The notes under the pieces are model-generated. The model was not told where the DNA came from. It searched no databases and was given only the letters and a program-made list of their open reading frames with translations. From Vermiphilus sp. (lineage in GTDB: Bacteria; Ratteibacteria; UBA8468; B48-G9; JAFGKM01), in assembly GCA_020722825.1 (NCBI GenBank), contig DYKC01000007.1, positions 6,705 to 19,771 on the forward strand: DNA of 13,067 nt. Reading direction: 5' to 3'. Shown here one piece after another: positions 7,091-13,067 of this stretch (its first letter is position 1; every line of letters starts with the position of its first letter). The position numbers and the translations under genes were made by a program.

Positions 7091-8032
7091 TTACACATAC
7101 TCAATTGTGCTTGGTGGCTTGGGCGTTATGTCATAGAGAACTTTAACTACCCCTGGAACCTCAGCAAGAATTTTATCGCGCACCTTGTACAGTTTTGCCC
7201 ATGGAATCTTAGAGGGGCTGGCTGTAAGAGCATCCTTTGATTCAACAGAACGCACTACAATAATATCTCCATACATTCTTTTTCCGTTTATCATACCAGT
7301 TGCCTTGTCCGACAGAAGCACCGCCATTACCTGGAATGTACCAGGACTGGTGAGTATAGACTCTACTATTTGGGTTGCCTTACGCACTTTTTCAACCCGT
7401 TCAGGGACAACCTCGCCGATTATTCTTGTTGCCAGTCCAGGACCGGGAAACGGTTTCCTTTCGGCAAATTTCCTGGGTAGTCCGAGTTTCTTTGCAACCT
7501 CTCTTACCTGGTGTTTATAGAGTTCTCTTAAGGGTTCCACTATCTTCAGCCCGAAGTATGCAGGGTTGATTCCTATCTGTGAAAGTACGTTGTGCTGGGT
7601 TTTTATGCCTTTCTGTGTCTCCGCAATATCTGCAGCGATTGTTCCCTGTATGAGAAAGTCCACAGAGTAACTTTTAACAGCCTGCCCAAGAGTTTTGTAA
7701 AAAACTTCCCTAAAGGCCACTCTTTTTTCTTCAGGGTCAAACTTACCTTTCAATCCTTCAAAAAAGGCATCCTTTACATCCCAAATCTGCAGTTCTATTC
7801 CTACGGTCTTTAAAAACCTCTTTATTTCCTCGCCTTCACCTTCCCGCATAAGCCCATCGTTAAGATACAGAACAGTAATATTTTTTTTGTCGAGCGCTCT
7901 CCTTGCAAGCATTACACAGGTCATACTATCAACTCCTCCTGATGTTGCTATCATAGTTTTTGCGTTGCTGCCTATTTCTTTTTGCAATTCCAGGACCTTT
8001 TCATTAATGAATCTTGTAGAGGCGAAAGCCAT
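7091..8032 (-). CDS. guaA: GMP synthase, ATP-pyrophosphatase subunit (free-standing, GuaAb type)
   Basis: This enzyme activates XMP with ATP and aminates it to GMP. The P-loop TSGGVDS (30-36) and the signature PFPGPGLATRIIGE, preceded by KLGLP, identify the ATP-PPase and dimerisation parts of GMP synthase. The C-terminal VLYDITPKPPSTIEYV is the normal family ending. At 313 residues it has no room for the glutaminase domain that precedes this region in ordinary bacterial GuaA (about 510 residues). It has the length and opening of the archaeal two-subunit GuaAb. No separate glutaminase partner is in the window. A strong AAAGGAGG (8038-8045) five bases before ATG 8032 confirms that the gene starts here and was not cut from a longer frame. 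Some motif positions are divergent (VLYLNDGLMREGE), so a GuaA-like paralogue is possible. Confidence 0.88.
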   Translation of the reverse strand: MAFASTRFINEKVLELQKEIGSNAKTMIATSGGVDSMTCVMLARRALDKKNITVLYLNDGLMREGEGEEIKRFLKTVGIELQIWDVKDAFFEGLKGKFDPEEKRVAFREVFYKTLGQAVKSYSVDFLIQGTIAADIAETQKGIKTQHNVLSQIGINPAYFGLKIVEPLRELYKHQVREVAKKLGLPRKFAERKPFPGPGLATRIIGEVVPERVEKVRKATQIVESILTSPGTFQVMAVLLSDKATGMINGKRMYGDIIVVRSVESKDALTASPSKIPWAKLYKVRDKILAEVPGVVKVLYDITPKPPSTIEYV

Positions 8033-8037
8033 TATGT

Positions 8038-8045
8038 CCTCCTTT
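8038..8045 (-). promoter_or_regulatory. Strong ribosome binding site deciding the guaA start
   Basis: AAAGGAGG on the minus strand ends five bases before the ATG at 8032. It is one of the clearest Shine-Dalgarno sequences in the window. It shows that translation begins directly at the ATP-PPase domain, without a fused glutaminase. Confidence 0.8.
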
Positions 8046-8087
8046 CAGGATCCGCGCCTGATATTACTTATGCTCCAACCGGGTCAG

Positions 8088-9164
8088 TTATTTTAACATT
8101 GATAATAACAGTGTGTCAAAACTTTTTTCAGCGCCAGTGGAACTTTTGAGAACAGGTTTTATTTCCATATAAAATAGAGGAAGTTGTTCGGACTGATATC
8201 TACCTTCCAGTTTAACATAATCCTTTTCCGTGGTAATTATATAGTCAGGTTTTTTTGTGAGATAGACATAACATAACTCGTTTATGTCCTTCTCCCTGTA
8301 CCAGAAATGGTCAGGATATATAATACCATAAATTTTTCCCGGGGACAACTTTAAAAGAATATGGAAGAAATTCAAAGGATTACCAATGCCGGCAAAGGCA
8401 ACAATCCTCGTGTTGCAGATTGTTTCAGGGGCTATTTCTCCATGCACATTTTTGAGGCACCCTATTTCGTAGTCCATAACAAATACAGGTTTATTGAATC
8501 TGGTAAGATATCTGTGTAACTTTTCCACATCCGCAGGATTAACCATGTATGTGTGCGTCAGTATAAGAGCGTCTGCCTCTTTTATGAATCTTCTGGGTTC
8601 CCGCAGAAGCCCTGAAGGTATTAAGAGGTTGTTGTCAAAAGGGTTTGAGGCATCAAGAACAAGAAGGTTAATATCCTTCTTTATGCGGTGGCAGTGGAAC
8701 CCATCATCCAGGATAACGATATCTGAAATTTTCTCAAGAGTCTCAAGTTCCTTTTCGCTTTTGCCTACTAATGTAACCGTTGGAAGATTTCTGTGCATCA
8801 TAGAAATCTCATCTAATCTTTTGCTTCCGAGACCTGATGAGGCAATAGCCACATTTTTTCCGTTAGAAATCAGTCTTCTTGCTACCTCCATAACCAAAGG
8901 AGTTTTTCCTGTGCCCCCAGCGGTAATATTTCCTATGCTTATTACGGTAAACCTGAATTTTTTGGGGACTGCAAACGCTCTTTTGACGACCACTACCAGC
9001 ATATAAATAATTGAAAAGGGTATAAGACATACGGAAAGAATCTTGAAAAGTATGGAGTTTTTGCGGAATATAAATCTGTTATAGAAAAAACTAAAAAAGG
9101 GTCTGCTCGTTTGCAAATGTAGTATTTCCAATCGGGATTTCAACCTTACCGAATTCTCCATCAT
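8088..9164 (-). CDS. lpxK: Tetraacyldisaccharide 4'-kinase LpxK
   Basis: LpxK phosphorylates the 4' position of the lipid A disaccharide at the inner membrane. The P-loop GNITAGGTGKTPLV is the family form of Walker A. DDGFHCHRIKKDINLLVLDA corresponds to the LpxK DDGFQH...D segment, and LLREPRRFIKEADALILT and TTEKDYVKL are also typical. A hydrophobic stretch (FKILSVCLIPFSIIYMLVVV) before the P-loop fits the N-terminal membrane-associated helix. The start is unclear. The frame is open back to a TTG at 9176; I chose ATG 9164, with ATG 9161 equivalent. A TTG further in (around 9116, with GGAAA upstream) would shorten the overlap with the endonuclease Q gene to about 25 bases. The gene implies a lipid A-containing outer membrane. 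Confidence 0.93.
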   Translation of the reverse strand: MMENSVRLKSRLEILHLQTSRPFFSFFYNRFIFRKNSILFKILSVCLIPFSIIYMLVVVVKRAFAVPKKFRFTVISIGNITAGGTGKTPLVMEVARRLISNGKNVAIASSGLGSKRLDEISMMHRNLPTVTLVGKSEKELETLEKISDIVILDDGFHCHRIKKDINLLVLDASNPFDNNLLIPSGLLREPRRFIKEADALILTHTYMVNPADVEKLHRYLTRFNKPVFVMDYEIGCLKNVHGEIAPETICNTRIVAFAGIGNPLNFFHILLKLSPGKIYGIIYPDHFWYREKDINELCYVYLTKKPDYIITTEKDYVKLEGRYQSEQLPLFYMEIKPVLKSSTGAEKSFDTLLLSMLK

Positions 9165-10320
9165 AACCCGGTTCAATGTTTACACCTCCTTCTCTTACCA
9201 TATGTATCGCTTCAATTATACTGTCGTCTATTTTCCCCCGCATATCGTTTTCAGGAATTTCAAGTAGAATGGAGAATTCCGTACCAAGTTTATTAAGAAC
9301 TTCAATATATTTTTTCCTTACTGTTGCTGTCTCTACAGGTTTTTTCATTATACTACCAATTATCTGGTCAAGCGGCACCATCTTTTTGAAGGGAATAAAC
9401 CTATCAGGCTTACTGCCAAAACTTCTATCTGACAACTGGTAAACACGGTTCATAACGCCTACCGTGACCTTCCTTCCACATACCGGGCAGATACTGTTAT
9501 TTTCAATTGTTTCTTGAGGAGACATACACACATTGCAGTTCCTGTGGCCATCAAAATGATATTTGCCTTCCTCAGGGAAATATTCAACCGTCATAAGAAA
9601 ATTTTCCCTATCCTTGTTTTTCAGGATGTTTCGCAGTGAAGGGAAATCAAACCTCTTGCTGAAAATGTTAACCTCTCTGCCTATTTTTTGCGGCGAGTGG
9701 GCATCTGAATTGGAGATAAGCGAAAACCTGTCCAGAGAGGATACCATCCAGTTCATCTCCGGGTCACTACTCAATCCAGTTTCAAGTGCAAATATGTCTG
9801 GAGTCAGGTCTTCAAAACATTCCTGGATGCTGTCAAATCCGGAATTGGAGCCAAAAAGAGAAAAATATGGGGTCCAGATATGTGCGGGAACAACAAACCC
9901 TTTTTCGTCAACCTCCTTGACCACCTTTACAAGTTCTTTTGCTTCCATCTGCAGTGTGGGTCTGCCGTCAGCGTTTATGTCTCCGTAGCGCTCAAGTATG
10001 CGGTTGAGTTTCTCTGCCTTTTCAATGGAGGAAATAAAGATTATGTTGTGCATTCTTCTTGCCTTGCTGCGGGAATCAAAAATGTTGTTTACCTCTGAAG
10101 TCAGGATAAAGTCAGTTCCGCCATAGTGGTAGATACCTTCGCGGTCAGTCTCGGAAAGTTTTTCGCGCAATTCGTGGAACCACAGGAAATGCGTTGTATC
10201 CCCTGTACCCAGAAGGTTTATTCCCTTATATACAGCCCAGCGTGCCAGTTCCTCAAGAACCATATTTTTGCTCGTTGCACGGCTGTACTTTGAGTGTATG
10301 TGAAAATCCGCTATATACAT
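9091..10320 (-). CDS. Endonuclease Q family (PHP domain with zinc finger)
   Basis: EndoQ nicks DNA 5' of deaminated bases (uracil, hypoxanthine) and abasic sites. The 409 residues follow the family layout. A PHP metal-binding domain has His7 and His9 (DFHIHSKYS), His91 (RRMHNI), His147 (VPAHIWTP) and Asp206/His208 (NSDAHSP). Next come YHFDGHRNC and a four-cysteine zinc motif (C262, C265, C278, C281: CNVC...CPVC), then a C-terminal domain. The YHFDGHR segment before the zinc finger is what separates EndoQ from other PHP proteins. The family is best known from Thermococcales and some bacteria such as Bacillus, and is patchy elsewhere. It lies between HIT and lpxK, and its 3' end overlaps lpxK, so it is probably in the same transcript. 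Activity is inferred. Confidence 0.87.
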   Translation of the reverse strand: MYIADFHIHSKYSRATSKNMVLEELARWAVYKGINLLGTGDTTHFLWFHELREKLSETDREGIYHYGGTDFILTSEVNNIFDSRSKARRMHNIIFISSIEKAEKLNRILERYGDINADGRPTLQMEAKELVKVVKEVDEKGFVVPAHIWTPYFSLFGSNSGFDSIQECFEDLTPDIFALETGLSSDPEMNWMVSSLDRFSLISNSDAHSPQKIGREVNIFSKRFDFPSLRNILKNKDRENFLMTVEYFPEEGKYHFDGHRNCNVCMSPQETIENNSICPVCGRKVTVGVMNRVYQLSDRSFGSKPDRFIPFKKMVPLDQIIGSIMKKPVETATVRKKYIEVLNKLGTEFSILLEIPENDMRGKIDDSIIEAIHMVREGGVNIEPGYDGEFGKVEIPIGNTTFANEQTLF

Positions 10321-10375
10321 TTTTTCATATTCCCGAATGCCAGCTTTACATTTAGTTCCCTTCGCCTTTTTTCCC

Positions 10376-10392
10376 TCTTCCCGTCGGGGAGA
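10376..10392. repeat. GC-rich hairpin repeat at the end of the HIT gene
   Basis: TCTTCCC-GTC-GGGGAGA (10376-10392) forms a seven-pair stem with one G-T pair. It sits four bases past the HIT stop codon. On the minus strand the surroundings read CTCCCCGACGGGAAGAGGG, similar in layout to the repeat near 7043 (CTCCCCTCAAGGGAGAGGG). The last HIT codons (SPPS) lie in the flank of this element. It could also stop transcription, but there is no clean T-run. Confidence 0.55.
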
Positions 10393-10395
10393 AGA

Positions 10396-10908
10396 TTAAG
10401 ATGGGGGAGATATCTTGTCAAACTCAGGTTTCAACAATCTGTAAGTCTTTTCCAGTGATTGCGATACCACCTTTGCCTGTGCAACTACCGGCATAAAATT
10501 AGTATCCTTTGACCACCTGGGTACTATATGAAAATGGATGTGGTCCTCCAACCCGGCTCCTGCAACGCCGCCAAGATTAACCCCCACGTTAAACGCCTGT
10601 GCCTTCATTACCCTTTTTATTATCCTTACACTTGCCTTCAGCAAAAGCATTAATTCCATATCCTCATTTTCAGTGAACATCCAGATATCTTTGAGGTGTC
10701 TGTTTGGAGCAATCATAAGATGTCCATTGTTGTACGGAAAAAGGTTAAGTATTACAAATACGTATTTTCCTCTGTAGAGTATGTGATTTTTCCTGTCCGC
10801 TCCTTTCCTTTTATCTTTGAGCGCCTCACACAGAAAACACCCATTTTTTTTCAGATTTGTTATATATGTTTCTCTCCAGGGTGCCCACAAAATATCTTTC
10901 TTTTTCAT
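10396..10908 (-). CDS. HIT-family nucleotide hydrolase/transferase
   Basis: This 170-residue protein has the histidine triad HIHFHIV (His123, His125, His127) after GVNLGGVAGAGLEDH, and RWxKDTNFMP right after it. This is the pattern of the Ap4A phosphorylase-like/FHIT-like branch. An N-terminal CFLC (24-27) may bind zinc, as in related HIT proteins. It probably cleaves dinucleoside polyphosphates or nucleotidyl adducts in the cytoplasm; the substrate cannot be read from sequence. I chose ATG 10908, preceded by AAAGGAAA, over the in-frame GTG 21 bases upstream at 10929, which falls inside a repeat. The C-terminal KISPPS lies in the flank of another repeat, so the last residues may be recent additions. 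Confidence 0.9.
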   Translation of the reverse strand: MKKKDILWAPWRETYITNLKKNGCFLCEALKDKRKGADRKNHILYRGKYVFVILNLFPYNNGHLMIAPNRHLKDIWMFTENEDMELMLLLKASVRIIKRVMKAQAFNVGVNLGGVAGAGLEDHIHFHIVPRWSKDTNFMPVVAQAKVVSQSLEKTYRLLKPEFDKISPPS

Positions 10909-10925
10909 ACTGTTTCCTTTCACCC

Positions 10926-10959
10926 TCACCCCTTTGATAAAGTGGGTTAGAGGAAATTT
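10926..10959. repeat. Palindromic repeat between nucleotidyltransferase and HIT genes
   Basis: ACCCCTTTGATAAAGTGGGT (10928-10947) folds into an eight-pair hairpin with a GAT loop and one bulged T. It is a diverged copy, in opposite orientation, of the repeat inside the ELM1-like gene; both carry CCCCTTTGA-[AT]-AAAG. The stop codon of the nucleotidyltransferase gene (10947-10949) lies inside it. The last codons of that gene (PAPLNFL) come from the repeat's flank. Confidence 0.6.
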
Positions 10960-12356
10960 AGAGGGGCAGGATGAGAAGGTTCCTCCACAAATTCTCCTTT
11001 ATGCTCTTTCAAATACCTGCTCAGTTCCCTCTTCTTATTTCTCAGTACCCCGTCCATAACCAGCCCCTCAAGGGTTTCTTTTACCTTGCCGACAATTCTG
11101 CCGGGTGGTACCCCAAGTATCTCCATTATAGCATAGCCGTCAAGAGACAATTTAAATGAAGTCAGTTTATCCTTCCTGTTGATTTCCTTCACCCTTGCCT
11201 CCAGGACATCCAGTTTCTCAAGAGCCCTTTGCACCCTGCCCGGATTATGACTGGTCAGGTCTGACTTGGCAAGTATGAACAGTGGCCTGATATCCTTTCC
11301 CATCTCTCTTATAAACCTTCTTAGTGCATTGTCAGTGGGGTTTTCCTTTGCCAGAAGATGCGGCCTGAGGTGAAACCTTATCATTCTTCCTATAAACTTT
11401 TTCTTTTCGTCCGGAATATTGAACCAGTTAAGCATCTTATATGCCATCCTCTCACCGACAAACTCGTGCCTGTGGAAACTGACCTTGCCATTTTCAACCC
11501 TGAAAGTTCTCGGTTTCCCGATATCGTGTAGCAGAGATGCCATTCTCAGGTAAACATCCTTTGTATGCTTGCTCGCATTGTCCAAAACCTTTAAGGTGTG
11601 AGGCAAAAGTTCCTTGCACTGCTGTTCTCCCTGTCTCTCCTTCAGCCTTGCAACCTCAGGCATAACCCTGTCCAAAACACCGGTCTCATCCATCAGATAA
11701 AAACCTCTTGACGGTACTGTGGCTTCAAGTATCTTAATTATTTCCTCGGAAATCCTTTCCCTGCTTACAATTGATAACCTGGAAACGTTCTTCTTCATTC
11801 CTTCAAGTGTATTCTTCTCTATCTCAAAGCCTAGCCTCGTGGCGAACCTTATACCACGCAGTATTCTTAAAGGGTCATCATAAAAGGTTCTGTCAGGTGC
11901 AACTGGCGTTCTTATTATCTTTCTTTTAATATCCTGTCTGCCATCAAAAAAATCAAGCACCTCGCCTGTAAGCAGATTTTTCGCTATTGTGTTTATGGTA
12001 AAATCCCTTCTCTGACAGTCCTCATATATTGAAGCCCTCTCAACAGACGGTTTTCTTGAATCCTCCGGGTAACTCTCTTTCCTTGCTGTTGCGAACTCAA
12101 CCTTCAGACCGTCAATCTCAATCATTGCGGTGCCGAACCTTCCGTAAAATACAGGCGGCGGCATCCTATATTCTCTGGCAAACTCCCTTGCAAAACTCAG
12201 GGCATCGGTTTCCATAACAATGTCAATATCCTTGCTTTTCCGTCGGAGCAGTGTATCCCTTATGTATCCGCCAACAAGATAAACCATAATCCTCTTTTTC
12301 TTTGCAAACACCGTTATCTTCCCCAGTAGCTCTTGCGTTGTTATTTTTTCCTTCAT
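10947..12356 (-). CDS. CCA-adding / poly(A) polymerase-type tRNA nucleotidyltransferase with HD domain
   Basis: Class II nucleotidyltransferases of this type add CCA (or part of it, or poly(A)) to RNA 3' ends. The 469 residues show VGGYIRD (28-34), catalytic DID (43-45), RRDFTIN (116-122) and DDPLRILRGIRFATRLGF (160-177). An HD phosphohydrolase domain follows (LLHDIGKP, with His277 and Asp278). The tail LKEHKGEFVEEPSHPAPLNFL runs into a palindromic repeat that also holds the stop codon, so the final residues are probably not conserved. The ATG at 12356 overlaps the stop of the upstream unknown gene as ATGA, which suggests translational coupling. Sequence alone does not separate full CCA-adding, A-adding, C-adding and poly(A) polymerase activities. 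Confidence 0.92.
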   Translation of the reverse strand: MKEKITTQELLGKITVFAKKKRIMVYLVGGYIRDTLLRRKSKDIDIVMETDALSFAREFAREYRMPPPVFYGRFGTAMIEIDGLKVEFATARKESYPEDSRKPSVERASIYEDCQRRDFTINTIAKNLLTGEVLDFFDGRQDIKRKIIRTPVAPDRTFYDDPLRILRGIRFATRLGFEIEKNTLEGMKKNVSRLSIVSRERISEEIIKILEATVPSRGFYLMDETGVLDRVMPEVARLKERQGEQQCKELLPHTLKVLDNASKHTKDVYLRMASLLHDIGKPRTFRVENGKVSFHRHEFVGERMAYKMLNWFNIPDEKKKFIGRMIRFHLRPHLLAKENPTDNALRRFIREMGKDIRPLFILAKSDLTSHNPGRVQRALEKLDVLEARVKEINRKDKLTSFKLSLDGYAIMEILGVPPGRIVGKVKETLEGLVMDGVLRNKKRELSRYLKEHKGEFVEEPSHPAPLNFL

Positions 12357-12718
12357 CTCTCTATCCCTACCATCGCCCCGTCTATCTCCACGACCTCTAT
12401 ATTCGTACCCTTTAACAACCTCTTAAGCGGTTCTTTACTCACCGCATTTATACCTACAACTACACTCTGCTGAACCGCCAGATGCTTACCTACTTTCACA
12501 TAGCCCATATTTCTGCCTGAAACCATAACCCCGATATGCCCCTTATCCGATTTGTATAACCTTCCTTCGGCTGGAACTGAGGTAAACATTGAGAAATTAT
12601 CCCGTACCGTGGATACCCTGAAACGTCTGCTCTGCCCCTGTTCATCCACGAGCTTCAAACTGCGTATTTTCACGCACTCACTTCCTACATAAGCACTTCC
12701 CTGCTTTCTCCATTCCAT
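12353..12718 (-). CDS. Unrecognised 121-residue protein coupled to the nucleotidyltransferase gene
   Basis: I do not recognise this protein. It is 121 residues, with a basic middle (QSRRFRVSTVRDNF), several short beta-like stretches (GHIGVMVSGRNMGYVKVG, LAVQQSVVVGINA) and a valine-rich end (IEVVEIDGAMVGIE). It has no signal peptide or membrane segment, and only one cysteine. Its stop overlaps the next gene's start (ATGA), which supports it being translated. The ATG at 12718 has AGGAG about ten bases upstream. An in-frame GTG 45 bases further in (12673) has AGGAA at better spacing and would give 106 residues. The start overlaps the end of the upstream small frame by 34 bases. It could be a separate gene, or the second half of a protein split by a frameshift from that frame. 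Confidence 0.6.
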   Translation of the reverse strand: MEWRKQGSAYVGSECVKIRSLKLVDEQGQSRRFRVSTVRDNFSMFTSVPAEGRLYKSDKGHIGVMVSGRNMGYVKVGKHLAVQQSVVVGINAVSKEPLKRLLKGTNIEVVEIDGAMVGIER

Positions 12719-12894
12719 ATGGTATTAAACTCCTGCTCACAATCAAACTGTACATCCAAAGTATACCAGCAATCCCCACCCAAAATCAATTCTCCTTTCA
12801 GCAATTTAATACAAACTAAATGAGTCGTTTTACAAAGATTTCCAACACAGGATATGGCCTCTTTATTTATCACTACGAGGTTTGTCCCGAACAA
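12685..12894 (-). CDS. Unrecognised 69-residue frame, possibly the 5' part of the downstream unknown gene
   Basis: I do not recognise this product. The frame (LVVINKEAISCVGNLC, then ELILGGDCWYTLDVQFDCEQEF) is cysteine-containing, with no membrane segment. Its only starts are weak: TTG at 12894 or GTG at 12873, neither with a Shine-Dalgarno sequence. An in-frame TAG lies just upstream, in a repeat-like region. It ends 34 bases inside the next gene. A gene that lost its 5' end, or a frameshifted first half of the 121-residue protein, explains the data as well as a free-standing small protein does. Confidence 0.35.
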   Translation of the reverse strand: MFGTNLVVINKEAISCVGNLCKTTHLVCIKLLKGELILGGDCWYTLDVQFDCEQEFNTIWNGESREVLM

Positions 12895-13067
12895 AACGAG
12901 GGACTAATCTCTTCGCTTGTCATTACCTGGTAAGAATTTTAAATTGTGCAGGCAGGAGTTTCAATTAAAAGAATTCATCACCTGCAAATAGAAAGATTAA
13001 GCATAGATCCCAGCCTCCGCAAAGCGCCTCGCAAACCCTTATGGGACAAGGACTTGAGTTTTTATAT
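12895..13067. other. Edge segment without a convincing gene; repeat-like on its left
   Basis: I see no RNA gene or supported coding region here. On the minus strand 12880-12930 reads AATGACAAGCGAAGAGATTA, then GTCCC, an 11-base loop and GGGAC, then CTCGTAGTGATAA. The layout resembles the common dispersed repeats that begin and end with variants of AATGACA and CTCGCAATGACA. A small CGC-AAA-GCG hairpin lies near 13018. A frame open to the right edge exists on each strand, but neither has recognisable content. Confidence 0.3.

Noticed and set aside
8494..9988. Long plus-strand frames at 8494-9006 and 9563-9988
   Set aside because: They are antisense to lpxK and endonuclease Q, both supported by family motifs. 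Their products are serine-rich low-complexity text typical of shadows.
12958..12986. GTTTCAATTAAAAGAATTCATCACCTGC as a CRISPR-like repeat
   Set aside because: The string occurs once only, with no spacer array or cas gene. A GTTTCAATT start alone is not evidence.
12946..13067. Plus-strand frame starting with GTG and open to the right edge
   Set aside because: Only about 40 codons, no ribosome site and no recognisable motif. It may continue outside the window but cannot be supported here.

Overview
The window is a moderately AT-rich, gene-dense stretch in which every gene I can support reads on the minus strand, so gene order runs from position 13067 down to 1. Lipid A synthesis (LpxK), an ADP-heptose-type GT9 glycosyltransferase and an ELM1-like glycan protein point to a Gram-negative, LPS-bearing bacterium. 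An endonuclease Q and a free-standing GMP synthase ATP-PPase subunit of the archaeal two-subunit type suggest an uncultured candidate phylum. Omnitrophota-like is my guess, but nothing here proves it.

Layout from right to left. At 12895-13067 there is no convincing gene. Two unrecognised small proteins (12685-12894, 12353-12718) lead by a 4-base ATGA overlap into a CCA-adding/poly(A) polymerase-type nucleotidyltransferase with an HD domain (10947-12356). Next come a HIT-family hydrolase (10396-10908), endonuclease Q (9091-10320), LpxK (8088-9164) and the GuaA ATP-PPase subunit (7091-8032).

The block 3551-7030 is decayed. It holds N-terminal scraps resembling purF and carA, then a carB that has lost its extreme N-terminus. 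This carB carries a 7-base tandem duplication, a one-base frameshift and an in-frame loss of about 67 codons in its first ATP-grasp domain, while its second half is well preserved. Below it lies a truncated four-helix-bundle (23S rRNA IVS-type) gene of 48 codons, followed by three adjacent perfect palindromes.

The left part holds an intact hisH-hisF pair (imidazole glycerol phosphate synthase), the ELM1-like protein and the GT9 glycosyltransferase, which runs off the window at position 1.

Small GC-rich palindromic repeats recur across the window. One lies in frame inside the ELM1-like gene, and a diverged copy of the same element overlaps the end of the nucleotidyltransferase gene. Two others sit at the end of the HIT gene and just beyond guaA. 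The window is mostly housekeeping and envelope genes. The points of interest are the purine/pyrimidine amidotransferase gene decay, the repeat-derived protein segment, the palindrome cluster and the unknown gene pair.
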